Origin: Flavihumibacter soli
GTDB lineage: Bacteria > Bacteroidota > Bacteroidia > Sphingobacteriales > Sphingobacteriaceae
Direction: 5' to 3'
Length of the DNA stretch: 64,000 nucleotides
Assembly: GCF_010692725.1 (NCBI RefSeq)
Contig: NZ_JAAFZB010000094.1
Span: 310,001 to 374,000 of the forward strand
The notes beneath the pieces are model-generated. The model did not search any database and was not told the origin of the DNA. It worked only from the letters and a program-made list of their open reading frames with translations. The translations under genes and the position numbers were made by a program. Below, piece by piece: positions 44,094 through 53,613 of the stretch. Each line of letters starts with the position of its first letter. Within the stretch, counting starts at the first letter, position 1.

Positions 44094-44714
44094 ATGGATT
44101 GGAAAGAAGTTAAACCAAAGGATTTCTGGGGTGAAATAGCGCCGTGTGAGCATGTGCTTCAGATATACGAGAGTAATGAAGTATTAATGCAAACCCTTGC
44201 CGGCTTTGTAGGCGACGGAATAAATTCGGGGGATTGCACTATCGTCATTGCCACTCGTGAGCATTTGAAATCACTGGAATCCATTTTGACATCCCACGGA
44301 ATCAATATGGATTCGCTGAAAAGTGAGGATCTGTATATAAGCATGGATGCAGACAAAGCTCTTTCCACTTTTATGGTCAATGGCTGGCCGGATTCATTCA
44401 GATTTTTTAATATGGTCTCAGGGCTGTTCCGAAGAGCAAGTAAAAAGAACCGGAATGTAAGGGCGTTTGGAGAAATGGTTGCAATCTTATGGGCCAGGGG
44501 AGATAATGGAGCAACTGTGCAACTAGAGCATCTATGGAATGAATTCTGTAAGGAGCACCAGATGACCCTGTTCTGTGCCTATCCAAAAACTGGCTTCACC
44601 AATAGTCTGCAAAGATCAATGGAGGGCTTGTGCCATATGCATTCTAAGGTCATCTGCGGTAGTTCACAGCCATCTTCCAGGCTTTTATTTAAGACGCCTG
44701 AGATTAGCTATTAG
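44094..44714 (+). CDS. MEDS-domain sensory protein
   Basis: A 206-residue protein consisting almost entirely of a MEDS domain (the DcmR-type sensory domain). Landmarks are CEHVLQIYESNEVLMQTLAGFVGDGI near the start, CTIVIATREHLKSLE, and later FGEMVAILWARGDNGATVQLEHLWNEF and FCAYP. It has no attached kinase, HTH or other output module. MEDS proteins in Bacteroidota often act near PAS/receiver sensors, and such a protein is encoded 1.6 kb away. ATG 44094 is used; the GTG three bases upstream is also possible. It is convergent with the GMC oxidoreductase gene, 32 bp away. The signal sensed is unknown. Confidence 0.8.
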   Translation: MDWKEVKPKDFWGEIAPCEHVLQIYESNEVLMQTLAGFVGDGINSGDCTIVIATREHLKSLESILTSHGINMDSLKSEDLYISMDADKALSTFMVNGWPDSFRFFNMVSGLFRRASKKNRNVRAFGEMVAILWARGDNGATVQLEHLWNEFCKEHQMTLFCAYPKTGFTNSLQRSMEGLCHMHSKVICGSSQPSSRLLFKTPEISY

Positions 44715-44746
44715 AGTGAGGTTCTTCAAACGGGAGCCTGCCTGGT

Positions 44747-46447
44747 TCAGATATTCAGCTTTTTCATTTCGCTCACAGCGTAATCGCATGCTCTTGCGGT
44801 AAGCGCCATATAGGTCAGGGAAGGATTGACACAGGATCCAGAGGTCATACAGGATCCATCGGTTATAAATACATTGGGAACCTCATGCATCTGGTTAAAG
44901 GCATTGAGTACAGAAGTCTTTGGATCACGTCCCATCCGGGCTATTCCCATTTCGTGATTGGCATTGCCGGGAAAAGAGATTTCATTACGAATAGTAATAC
45001 CTGAGAAGCCTGCTGTTTCAAGCATTTCCGCTGCCTGCGCTCCCATTTCCTCATGCATCGCTTTCTCATTTTCCTTGAATTCGCAATCTATGACAACCAT
45101 AGGACGGCCCCAGGGGTCCTTCTTGTCGTGGTTTAATGTGATCCGATTCTCAGCATATGGCAGGCATTCGCCAAAGGCCCAGAGATTTATCTTCCAGCCT
45201 CCGGGTTCGCTAAAAGCTTCTTTCAGCCCTGCTCCTATGCCGTGCTCATGTTGCTGTTGCTGCCTTGAAGCACTGGCACCATAGTTATAACCGCGAAGAA
45301 ATCCGGCATCTTTCTTCAGCACGTTCCTGAAGCGGGGGATAAGGATCGAAACTGGTCGTCGTCCATAATAGTACCGGTCTTCAAATCCGTCTACATGAGC
45401 GGCTGCCGAAAGCCCCTTGTGATGGTCCATCAGGTTACGGCCCACCTGGTCGCTGCCATTTCCAAGACCGTTTGGAAAACGCGATGAAACGGAATTCAGC
45501 AGGATGGCAGCAGTTGCGACTGTAGAAGCATTTAAGAAAATAATCCGCGCGTAATACTCCTCCGCATGCTTGGTCTCTGTGTCAATAACTTCCACCCCAT
45601 TTGCCCGCTGCGTTTGCTCATCGTACAGTACCCTGTTGACGAGCGAGTGTGGGCGTACCGTTAAATTGCCGGTAGCATAGGCAGCCGGCATAGTGCTGGC
45701 ATTGGTACTGAAATACGCACCATAAGGGCAGCCCCGGTGACAAAGATCCCTGGCCATACATAGTCCCCGACCCTTCACCGGCTTTGTCAGGTTGGCCGTT
45801 CTTCCCATAATGACCTTTCGATCTGCATAAGCAGATTCTATCTTTTGCTTGAAATGCTTTTCAACGGCATTCATTTCAAATGCCGGTTGAAATATCCCGT
45901 CCGGCAGATGCGGTATTCCCTCAGCCTGGCCACTGATACCAGTAAACTTTTCGGCATAATCATACCAGGGCGCAATGTCTTTATAGCGTATGGGCCAGTC
46001 TACTCCGTGCCCGTCTTGAAGGTTAGCCTCAAAATCCAGGTCGCTCCAGCGATAGCAGGCGCGCGCCCATAATAAGGAGCGACCACCCACCACATCACCC
46101 CTTACCCAGTCAAATCGCTTTGCTTCGGTGTAGGGATTCGCCAGATCATTCATGTAGAAGTGCTTATTATCTTCCCGGAATGAATAATGCCGGCTTTGTA
46201 CAAAGTGCTGCTTCTTATCTTCTTCTGTAAGGCGATTGCGGTGAGGTAACTCCCAGGGAGCTTTCGTAGCCGTCGGATAATCCGGGTGAACGACATTACC
46301 TCCCCGTTCCAGGAGCAGTACCTTCAATCCTTTCTCACATAATTCCTTTGCTGCCCAGCCGCCGCTGATACCGGAGCCTACAATAATAGCATCATATGTA
46401 TTTTTAGCTTTGGACTTTGTATTAAGAAACGCCGTGTCTTTGGTCAT
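44747..46447 (-). CDS. GMC-family FAD-dependent oxidoreductase
   Basis: A 566-residue enzyme. The Rossmann FAD motif is DAIIVGSGISGGWAAKEL near residue 20. The C-terminal active-site part contains GNANHEMGIARMG (His) and SGSCVNPSLTYMALTARA (Asn). A Cys-rich loop CHRGCPYGAYFSTNAS is typical of the bacterial sugar/alcohol dehydrogenase group related to gluconate 2-dehydrogenase large subunits. No signal peptide is visible and no gene for the small subunit 3 is adjacent, although that partner is frequent in this group. It is 12 bp downstream of a sugar isomerase-like gene, so the pair likely oxidises and isomerises a sugar or polyol. Substrate not determinable. Confidence 0.88.
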   Translation of the reverse strand: MTKDTAFLNTKSKAKNTYDAIIVGSGISGGWAAKELCEKGLKVLLLERGGNVVHPDYPTATKAPWELPHRNRLTEEDKKQHFVQSRHYSFREDNKHFYMNDLANPYTEAKRFDWVRGDVVGGRSLLWARACYRWSDLDFEANLQDGHGVDWPIRYKDIAPWYDYAEKFTGISGQAEGIPHLPDGIFQPAFEMNAVEKHFKQKIESAYADRKVIMGRTANLTKPVKGRGLCMARDLCHRGCPYGAYFSTNASTMPAAYATGNLTVRPHSLVNRVLYDEQTQRANGVEVIDTETKHAEEYYARIIFLNASTVATAAILLNSVSSRFPNGLGNGSDQVGRNLMDHHKGLSAAAHVDGFEDRYYYGRRPVSILIPRFRNVLKKDAGFLRGYNYGASASRQQQQHEHGIGAGLKEAFSEPGGWKINLWAFGECLPYAENRITLNHDKKDPWGRPMVVIDCEFKENEKAMHEEMGAQAAEMLETAGFSGITIRNEISFPGNANHEMGIARMGRDPKTSVLNAFNQMHEVPNVFITDGSCMTSGSCVNPSLTYMALTARACDYAVSEMKKLNI

Positions 46448-46459
46448 TTGAAGGATTAA

Positions 46460-47380
46460 TTACTTGTGATTGAAATATTTACTCATAGCCTTTGGATAGT
46501 GAGCCAGAGCAATTTCGGGTTCGGCAATCTCGGGATGCCATAGCTTTTCCCATTCAAAGCTGTAATAGCCCGTATAGTTATCCTTCTGTAACTCACCGAT
46601 TGCGTCAAAGACAGGCACGTCGCCTTCGCCGAGCAGGCAGTACTGAAGTTTATCATCAATCATCTGCGCATCTTTAATATGGGTATGACGTATGTATTTT
46701 TTCAGTTTATTGTAAACTTCAGAAGGAGGTTCTTTGGTGATGGTCCACATATTGGAAATGTCCCATAAAAGGCCGGTATGCTTATGCTGTGCCTGCATCA
46801 TAATTTTCAGAATATCGTCGCTTTTAACGAGATCACCATGTGTTTCCATTAACACCGTTACCTTGCTCCCTCTGGCATGCGCCGCCAGCTCAAGCAATCC
46901 TTCCGTAATCAGGTCCATTGTCTGGTTGCGCTCCTGTTCTTTGGGGAAATTATTAGGGAACACCCGCACATAAGGACAATTGAGATCTTCTGCCAGGTCG
47001 ATAAATCGCTTTCCTTCATCCAGGTTTTTTCTTCTCTCGCCAGGTTCAGCAAAATGCAGGGTAGATGAAGACCCAAGGCCGACAATATGCAGGCCTTTAT
47101 CAGCTACCTGCCTGCGGGTTGTCTGCCGGTTTTGTGTGCTGTTAAACTCACTGCATTTCGTCAGATCCATCTGACGCATTAAGCCCCGCAGTTCTATTCC
47201 CTGGTAAGCATATTGAACCGCAAAATCAGTAATTTTCCCAAAAGACCAATCCGGGCACCCAAGTGTAGAAAACGATAAAGGTGATTTTTTAAACCTGGTA
47301 TCAGATGCGTAAGACGCCAGGCTTCCAGCTAATAATAAAGCAGTTTGATGAACAAAAGTCCTACGGTTGATACATTTCAT
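46460..47380 (-). CDS. Sugar phosphate isomerase/epimerase-like TIM-barrel protein, Tat-type signal
   Basis: A 306-residue protein of the AP-endonuclease-2/xylose-isomerase-like TIM barrel family. The N-terminus CINRRTFVHQTALLLAGSLA has a twin-arginine motif (RRTF) followed by a hydrophobic core, so export by Tat is likely. Barrel landmarks are LSFSTLGCPDWSF, VLMETHGDLVKSDD, GLLWDISNMW, IRHTHIKDAQ and YYSFEWEKLWHPEI, providing the Glu/His/Asp metal ligands. It is the first gene of a two-gene unit with the GMC oxidoreductase. Family members of this kind often act on keto-sugars or inositols; the exact reaction is unknown. Confidence 0.85.
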   Translation of the reverse strand: MKCINRRTFVHQTALLLAGSLASYASDTRFKKSPLSFSTLGCPDWSFGKITDFAVQYAYQGIELRGLMRQMDLTKCSEFNSTQNRQTTRRQVADKGLHIVGLGSSSTLHFAEPGERRKNLDEGKRFIDLAEDLNCPYVRVFPNNFPKEQERNQTMDLITEGLLELAAHARGSKVTVLMETHGDLVKSDDILKIMMQAQHKHTGLLWDISNMWTITKEPPSEVYNKLKKYIRHTHIKDAQMIDDKLQYCLLGEGDVPVFDAIGELQKDNYTGYYSFEWEKLWHPEIAEPEIALAHYPKAMSKYFNHK

Positions 47381-47583
47381 GATCGTACGAGAAGTAAAAG
47401 AAGGTGCCCGGATGAAAATACAATTATTATTAACAAAAAATTGAAATCAAACGCTGTTAAACCGTAATATAGCATATATGCCATGAGACTTCGAATTATA
47501 AGTGGGAACGCGATAAGCGGGAGAAATTCAAAAGACCTTCAACAGAACTGTCGGAATGCGGCTGCACCTTTACAAAATTTGCA

Positions 47584-49353
47584 ATGACTCCTTTTGAAAA
47601 AGCACCCGAATGGAGCAAAGATGCGATCTGGTATCAGATCTTTGTGGAGCGCTTTTATAACGGAGATCGGCATAACGACCCCAAAGCGGATAATATAAAT
47701 ATAGAATCCCTTGGCCTGCTTGCGCCTGACAACTGGACTTTAAACCCATGGACAGGTAACTGGTATCATCCGGAGCGATGGGAAAAAGGAAAGCCATTCA
47801 GCGAAACACTGCAATACCGGCGATATGGCGGTGACCTCCAGGGAGTACTCGATAAACTTGACTATTTGCAGGACCTGGGAATTACGGCCCTGTACCTTAA
47901 TCCCGTAAATGACGCTCCTTCCGCTCATAAGTATGATGCGGCAAGTTACCACCACATAGATATCAATTTCGGACCCGATCCTGAAGGCGATCGAATGATC
48001 ATTGCATCGGAAGATCCGGCGAACCCGCTTACCTGGAAATGGACCTCTGCGGATAAGCTATTTCTGAAATTAATCCGGGAAGTTCATTCGCGCGGTATGA
48101 GAATAATCGTGGATTACTCCTGGAATCATACAGGAGTAAACTTTTGGGCATGGCGGGATATTCTCGAAAAACAATCGCTTTCAGCTTACCATAGCTGGTA
48201 TGATATACGCTCATTCGATGGGCATCCCGAATCACCGCACGAATACATATATAGCGGCTGGATGGGAATTAAAACACTGCCAGAACTGAAAAAAGTAAAT
48301 GTATCAACGCCCCGTGTTAACGGCAAGCCCTATGAAGGAGATATAAATGAAGGGGCGAAACAGCATATCCTGGCAGTCACCCGCCGGTGGCTTGCTCCAG
48401 AGGGAAACCCCGAAGATGGAGTTGACGGCTTTCGGCTCGATGTCGCAGACCAGATCGGGATGAGCTTCTGGCGTGATTTCAGAAAGGAGGTGAGACAAAT
48501 TAAGCAGGATACATATCTGGTTGGCGAGGTGTGGTGGGATGAATTTCCGGAGAAATTTATGGACATTGAACCGTATACCCGCGGCGACATCTTCGATGCC
48601 GTCATGCTCTATCATACCTACCGGCCGGCAAGGTACTTTTTTTCAGATTCGGCGTTTCGGATTGATGCCTCCGAGTTTCGCAGCTGCCTGGAGCAAATCT
48701 GGAGCGTCCTCCCGCCGGATAAAAGACAGGTAATGATGAATGTCTCATCCACGCATGACACGCCACGGCTGCTGACTGATTTCTACAATAAGAATATGTA
48801 TAAGCTGAATGCGACACCCTTTGAAGATCAGCTTTACCATACCGGCAAGCCTGATCGGCAGACCTACAAAAGGGTAAGACATTACCTGATCCACCTGTTT
48901 ACAAGCGTCGGCGCTCCGCATATCTGGAATGGCGAAGAGATGGGAATGTGGGGAGCGGATGATCCGGACTCACGTAAACCCTTATGGTGGGAAGAATTTG
49001 AATTTGAAGATGAATCAAGAAACAATTACCAGCCCGGGCGCGCACTTTATGATCCGGTAGGATTTAACCGGGATCACTTTAGCTTTTATAAAAAGCTCAT
49101 CTCGATACGCAAGTCGAACCCGGTACTGGTTAAGGGGGAAATGATCTTTACAGTTTCTGAAGGGAACAAACTGGCTTATAAGAGGGTCTGTGAAGCTAGC
49201 GAGATCATGGTCTGCTTTAACCTTGATCATGACACACAAGTATTCCCTCTGCAAAAAGACTCAGTATATGTTAATCTTTTAAATGGCAGGAAAGTGAGAG
49301 GCGAGAACCTTTCGCTGGCTTCACTGGGAGCAGTGATACTGAAACGCGTATAG
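47584..49353 (+). CDS. GH13 alpha-amylase family enzyme (cyclomaltodextrinase/neopullulanase-like)
   Basis: A 589-residue GH13 enzyme without a signal peptide, so probably cytoplasmic. It begins WSKDAIWYQIFVERFYNGD. Catalytic residues are the Asp of DGFRLDVADQ, the Glu of LVGEVWWDEF and the Asp of SSTHDTPRLL. The long insert GVDGF-preceding GDINEGAKQHILAVTRRWL and the HIWNGEEMGMWGADDPDSRKP segment are typical of enzymes acting on cyclic or short malto-oligosaccharides. A C-terminal beta domain ends near LASLGAVILKRV. It would degrade imported maltodextrins, complementing the lipoprotein GH13 at 33514 and the GH31 enzyme at the right edge. Confidence 0.9.
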   Translation: MTPFEKAPEWSKDAIWYQIFVERFYNGDRHNDPKADNINIESLGLLAPDNWTLNPWTGNWYHPERWEKGKPFSETLQYRRYGGDLQGVLDKLDYLQDLGITALYLNPVNDAPSAHKYDAASYHHIDINFGPDPEGDRMIIASEDPANPLTWKWTSADKLFLKLIREVHSRGMRIIVDYSWNHTGVNFWAWRDILEKQSLSAYHSWYDIRSFDGHPESPHEYIYSGWMGIKTLPELKKVNVSTPRVNGKPYEGDINEGAKQHILAVTRRWLAPEGNPEDGVDGFRLDVADQIGMSFWRDFRKEVRQIKQDTYLVGEVWWDEFPEKFMDIEPYTRGDIFDAVMLYHTYRPARYFFSDSAFRIDASEFRSCLEQIWSVLPPDKRQVMMNVSSTHDTPRLLTDFYNKNMYKLNATPFEDQLYHTGKPDRQTYKRVRHYLIHLFTSVGAPHIWNGEEMGMWGADDPDSRKPLWWEEFEFEDESRNNYQPGRALYDPVGFNRDHFSFYKKLISIRKSNPVLVKGEMIFTVSEGNKLAYKRVCEASEIMVCFNLDHDTQVFPLQKDSVYVNLLNGRKVRGENLSLASLGAVILKRV

Positions 49354-49393
49354 AAATTTCGTAAAGCCCTGTGACCCGTAAAGAGTTCGAATT

Positions 49394-50680
49394 CTATTCC
49401 AATGAAACTTCCTTAGCAAATGATTCAATTGCAGCGTATACGAGGTCAAGATCTACTTTAGTTATACAGTAAGGCGGCATGACATAAAGGGTATTCCCCA
49501 GTGGTCGAAGAATTATTCCCCGCTCGATAAAAAAACTATAAAGCCGGCTTCCCAGCGAGTGAAAGTAGGAACTCTCCTCCGGAGTTTCTATATCCATTGC
49601 CAGGATAGTACCCTGACTGCGCAGATTTTTAAACGTCTTACTGTCCTGGCTCTTTAGGATGAACTCCCGGTGACTTGCCGAGATCTCCTCGATCCTTTCC
49701 ATACATTCTTCGCGCATGAGAAGATCCATGCTTGCGAGAGCGGCCGCGCATGCTACGGGATTAGCCGTATAGGAATGACCGTGAAAAAAGGTCTTGCCCC
49801 GGTCATCTGATAAAAAAGCTGAGTAGATCTCGTCGGTACAAGATGTCGCTCCGAATGCCATGGTGCCGCCTGTAATTCCTTTAGACATACAGACAATATC
49901 CGGTGAAGCTTTCAGGTAGTCACAGGCAAAATGCTTTCCGGTTCTACCAAATCCGGTCATTACTTCATCAGCAATTGTCAGGATAGAATTAGCTGAACAT
50001 ATCGTGATCAGCTTATCAAGCACCTCCGCTTCATACATGAGCATACCGCCAGCACCGAGTACGAGCGGTTCAAATATAAATGCCGCGATGTTACCTTCAT
50101 GTTCTTCAATCATCTCCTCTATCACCCTGAGCGTTTCAGCTTCTTCCCCCTTGCACGGAAGCGGAATATGAATAACATCAAAAAGAAGATCCGAAAAGGC
50201 ATCGGTAAAACTACTTCTCGCACTTATGGACATCGCCCCAAACGTGTCGCCATGATAGGCATGTTGAAACGCGATGATCTTATTCTTTTGAAAGCCCTTG
50301 TTACGCCAGTATTGAAGAGACATTTTCACAGCGACTTCGGTAGCAGTCGAACCATTGTCAGAATAAAAAATACGCGCCTGTCCGGCCGGAAGAATGGTCA
50401 GCAATCGTTCCGCAAGCTCAATGGCCGGCTGGTGAGTAAAGCCAGCAAAGATGACGTGTTCCAGTTTCAGCAACTGTTCAGAAACCTTTTCGGCGATGTA
50501 TGGGTGCGCATGGCCGTGAAGGTTTACCCACCAGGAAGAAACGGCATCAATGTACCTGTTACCAGATTCATCGTATAAATAAACACCTTCACCTGTGACA
50601 ATTGCAATTGGCGGACCGCTTAAACGGGCCTGCGTATATGGATGCCAGATCACCTGGCTGTCTCTGAAGGAAAGATTCAT
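49394..50680 (-). CDS. bioA: Adenosylmethionine-8-amino-7-oxononanoate aminotransferase
   Basis: A 428-residue class-III PLP aminotransferase that makes 7,8-diaminopelargonate in biotin synthesis. The start VIWHPYTQARLSGPPIAIV is the BioA substrate-binding signature. YHGDTFGAMS, LTIADEVMTGFGRTG and the PLP Lys in IVCMSKGITGG are visible. It is the last gene of the leftward bioB-F-D-A unit and starts one base after bioD, so the genes are translationally coupled. Convergent with the GH13 gene, 40 bp apart. Confidence 0.96.
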   Translation of the reverse strand: MNLSFRDSQVIWHPYTQARLSGPPIAIVTGEGVYLYDESGNRYIDAVSSWWVNLHGHAHPYIAEKVSEQLLKLEHVIFAGFTHQPAIELAERLLTILPAGQARIFYSDNGSTATEVAVKMSLQYWRNKGFQKNKIIAFQHAYHGDTFGAMSISARSSFTDAFSDLLFDVIHIPLPCKGEEAETLRVIEEMIEEHEGNIAAFIFEPLVLGAGGMLMYEAEVLDKLITICSANSILTIADEVMTGFGRTGKHFACDYLKASPDIVCMSKGITGGTMAFGATSCTDEIYSAFLSDDRGKTFFHGHSYTANPVACAAALASMDLLMREECMERIEEISASHREFILKSQDSKTFKNLRSQGTILAMDIETPEESSYFHSLGSRLYSFFIERGIILRPLGNTLYVMPPYCITKVDLDLVYAAIESFAKEVSLE

Positions 50681-50681
50681 A

Positions 50682-51299
50682 TCAGATCTGAATTAGTTGG
50701 GGTTTCAACTGGGTTGCTAACAGTTTTATTACTTCTTTATTAATTTCAGCCATGCGGGGAATCTTCGCAATGCATTTCAATCCTGTAAACCCAAGTATTA
50801 CCTCTTCTGTCGCAGGATTTGACTCACCGTTGAATATGATCCCTGCGATACGGATCCCTAATTGCTTCAGCACCGTAACCGATAGAAGCGTGTGATTGAT
50901 ACTACCGAGGTAATTTTGGGAAACCAGGATCACCGGCAGGCCCCACATACTGATCAGATCTGTGTTCAGCTGCTGAGAATTTAGCGGTACCATGATACCA
51001 CCGGCAAGTTCAATTATCAGATGATTGGCAGTTTCAGGTACTTTCAGTGTTTCCAGATCGATTCGTAATCCCTCTGTAGCCGCAGCAGCATGGGGAGACA
51101 TAGGAAGTTTTAAGCGGTACCCTTCCGGATAACAGAAAGTTTTCGTATTGCTGATATGCTGACTGATATAATCCGTATCTAATGGCATCCCTGCCTGCAC
51201 CGGTTTCCAATAGTCAGCTTCCAGGGCTTCTGTCAGTATGGCTGAAATGAATGTTTTACCTATTTCCGTACCGATACCCGCGATGACGAACTGTTTCAT
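50682..51299 (-). CDS. bioD: Dethiobiotin synthetase
   Basis: A 205-residue ATP-dependent carboxylase that closes the ureido ring of dethiobiotin. The P-loop GIGTEIGKTFISAIL is at the N-terminus, followed by YWKPVQAG, SPHAAAA and ELAGGIMVPL, all BioD markers. Its start codon overlaps the stop of bioF by four bases and bioA begins one base after its own stop. Somewhat short for the family but complete. Confidence 0.94.
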   Translation of the reverse strand: MKQFVIAGIGTEIGKTFISAILTEALEADYWKPVQAGMPLDTDYISQHISNTKTFCYPEGYRLKLPMSPHAAAATEGLRIDLETLKVPETANHLIIELAGGIMVPLNSQQLNTDLISMWGLPVILVSQNYLGSINHTLLSVTVLKQLGIRIAGIIFNGESNPATEEVILGFTGLKCIAKIPRMAEINKEVIKLLATQLKPQLIQI

Positions 51300-52450
51300 G
51301 CGAAAAGTAATTCATTAAGTGCTTGTTTTAATTCACCTACTTGGTCCATGGTATTATGCATGTGAAGGCTTATTCGCAGACGTTCCTTACCCACTGGTAC
51401 TGAAGGACTCAGGATTGCCCTGACATCAAATCCCCGGGACTGTAACTGTCTTGATATATCTCTCGCGCGTTGATTGCCCGGAATGACCAGGCTCTGTATT
51501 GGGCTGGTGCTTTCGATCAGGAAGACATCGCCGGACGTCTGGAAATCACGTTTAAAATAAGCGATGAGCTTGTGGATGTAATCGGTCGTAAACGAATCAC
51601 TCATCAACTGCTCATAAGCACACCTGATGGCTATCAGGGAATGAACAGGAAGTGCTGTCGTAAAGATAAAACTTCGGGCAAAGTTGATCAGGTAGTTACG
51701 AAGAGCTTCACTGCCTAAAACGATTGCTCCATGCGCTCCTATCGCCTTTCCAAAAGTATGAACACGTGCAAATACCTCATCCTCCAAACCGAAATGATCT
51801 ACCAGCCCCCTGCCCTGCGCGCCAAAGACACCTGTTGCATGAGCTTCGTCTACGATGAGGCTGGCATCATACTTTTTGCATACTGCTGCTATTTCCTTCA
51901 GGGAAGCTATATCGCCATCCATAGAATAGACCGACTCGACCGCCACAAAAATATTGCCCGCCTGATTAGTTGATCTGGAGCGTACATGCTGCAATTTCTT
52001 TTCCAGGTCGCCAGCATCGTTATGAGCAAAGCGCAGCCTCCCGGCATAGCTCAACCTGCTTCCGTCAATGATACTCGCATGAATAAGCTCATCACTGACA
52101 AGGGTATCTTCCTTCCTTGCAATACAGGAAAACAGACCCACATTTGCATCGTAACCCGAATTGAAAAGAAGGCCTGCTTCGGCATTGTGAAAACCGGCAA
52201 GCATGCTTTCCAGTTCTTCTGCATAGGTCGTATTGCCTGAAATTGAACGCGATCCGGTTGATCCTGTTAACTGATCTGCTTTGGAAGCCTGTGAAATAGC
52301 CTCTCTGATTACAGACGAGCGGGCAAAGCTCAGGTAGTCATTTGAGCAGAAATCAACAAGATTATCATTAACCTGCAAATAACGATATAGCGACTGCTCC
52401 TTCCGCCTGTCCAGAACCTCTTCTAAATACCTGTTAATGCTTTGATTCAT
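51296..52450 (-). CDS. bioF: 8-amino-7-oxononanoate synthase
   Basis: A 384-residue alpha-oxoamine synthase that joins pimeloyl thioester and alanine. Markers are FCSNDYLSFA, GSTGSRSISGN, LIVDEAHATGVFG and the PLP Lys in VHTFGKAIGAHGA. The first 17 bp overlap the end of bioB and the last four overlap bioD. Related enzymes use serine or threonine, but placement in a bio operon decides for BioF. Confidence 0.94.
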   Translation of the reverse strand: MNQSINRYLEEVLDRRKEQSLYRYLQVNDNLVDFCSNDYLSFARSSVIREAISQASKADQLTGSTGSRSISGNTTYAEELESMLAGFHNAEAGLLFNSGYDANVGLFSCIARKEDTLVSDELIHASIIDGSRLSYAGRLRFAHNDAGDLEKKLQHVRSRSTNQAGNIFVAVESVYSMDGDIASLKEIAAVCKKYDASLIVDEAHATGVFGAQGRGLVDHFGLEDEVFARVHTFGKAIGAHGAIVLGSEALRNYLINFARSFIFTTALPVHSLIAIRCAYEQLMSDSFTTDYIHKLIAYFKRDFQTSGDVFLIESTSPIQSLVIPGNQRARDISRQLQSRGFDVRAILSPSVPVGKERLRISLHMHNTMDQVGELKQALNELLFA

Positions 52451-53387
52451 TTTTAAATGCCTTCCTGGGTGTCAGACCAAGCAACGTAAACATTTCCATG
52501 TCATCAGTGAAGGACGGATTAGGGGTAGTGAGTAGTTTATCACCCGCAAATATGGAATTGGCACCGGCCATAAAACACAAGGCCTGCTCGGGCACAGTCA
52601 TTTCAAGACGGCCTGCCGACAAACGGACGATCGTCTTCGGCATAATAATACGGGTGGTTGCAATCATCCTTACCATCTCCCATACCGAAACTCTTTTCTG
52701 ATTTTCCAATGGGGTTCCCTTAATGGCTACCAGCGCATTAATAGGTACAGATTCGGGATGCTGGGGCAGGTTGCAAAGTGTGTGCAGCATGCCTATCCGG
52801 TCAGCTTCTGTTTCTCCCAGCCCGATTATTCCGCCGGAACACACTGTCAGCTTCGCTTTACGAACATTATGAAGTGTTTGCAAGCGGTCATCATAAGTAC
52901 GGGTGGTAATGATATTACCGTAGTTTTCCTCAGAGGTATCCAGGTTGTGGTTGTACGCATATAAACCGGCATCCTTTAACTTAGTTGCCTGTTCGAATGT
53001 TAACATTCCCAGAGTACAGCAGACTTCCATTTCCAGCTCATTTACCGCTGAAACCATTTCTATGATCTTGTCAAAATCACGGTTATCACGAACTTCCCTC
53101 CAGGCTGCGCCCATGCAGAGCCTGGAAGACCCGGCCTGCTTGGCTTTCGTAGCAAGCTCCACAACCTCGCTGACTTTCATCATGGCATGCACATCCACTC
53201 CGGTATTATACCGTGCTGCTTGCGGGCAATAAGCGCAGTCTTCGCTACAGCCTCCGGTCTTGATCGAGACCAGGCTGCTTATCTGAACTTCGCTGAAATC
53301 ATTATTGTTACGGTGTACCGTCGCTGCATCGTATATAAGATCGAGCAGGGGGCGGTTATAGATAGATGAGATCTCTTGTACGGTCAT
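52434..53387 (-). CDS. bioB: Biotin synthase
   Basis: A radical-SAM enzyme of about 317 residues that inserts sulfur into dethiobiotin. The [4Fe-4S] motif is GGCSEDCAYCPQ (CxxxCxxC), followed by CMGAAWREVRDNRDF, YNHNLDTSEENYG and CSGGIIGLGE. I start at ATG 53387 (MTVQEISSIYN); the frame stays open to TTG 53411, but those codons overlap a promoter-like element. First gene of the bio operon. No bioC, bioH or other pimeloyl-forming gene is adjacent, and no BirA-type operator palindrome was seen. Confidence 0.95.
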   Translation of the reverse strand: MTVQEISSIYNRPLLDLIYDAATVHRNNNDFSEVQISSLVSIKTGGCSEDCAYCPQAARYNTGVDVHAMMKVSEVVELATKAKQAGSSRLCMGAAWREVRDNRDFDKIIEMVSAVNELEMEVCCTLGMLTFEQATKLKDAGLYAYNHNLDTSEENYGNIITTRTYDDRLQTLHNVRKAKLTVCSGGIIGLGETEADRIGMLHTLCNLPQHPESVPINALVAIKGTPLENQKRVSVWEMVRMIATTRIIMPKTIVRLSAGRLEMTVPEQALCFMAGANSIFAGDKLLTTPNPSFTDDMEMFTLLGLTPRKAFKNESKH

Positions 53388-53408
53388 ATTGAATTTTCGA
53401 ATTGCCGC

Positions 53409-53416
53409 CAAAGTAA
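53409..53416 (-). promoter_or_regulatory. Possible promoter element of the bio operon
   Basis: Read on the minus strand, TTACTTTG matches the Bacteroidota -7 element TAnnTTTG with one mismatch, 21 bp before the bioB ATG. No good -33 TTTG at the standard distance was found, so support is weak. Confidence 0.3.
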
Positions 53417-53613
53417 TGAAATATATTTTTCTGCCGGCTAAATAAGCTTTGTCAAATCCGACTTATAGCCGATTCTGCGAAGAAATTGATTGACGATAAC
53501 TGTATTTAACCGGGCTAAATGCTAAGTCTAAAATACCTTTTTTTCAGGACATTAAGATTTAACGGATTGATTAAACAGTCTATGGAGTAAATGTCAAAAC
53601 CGGCGATCAGGTA

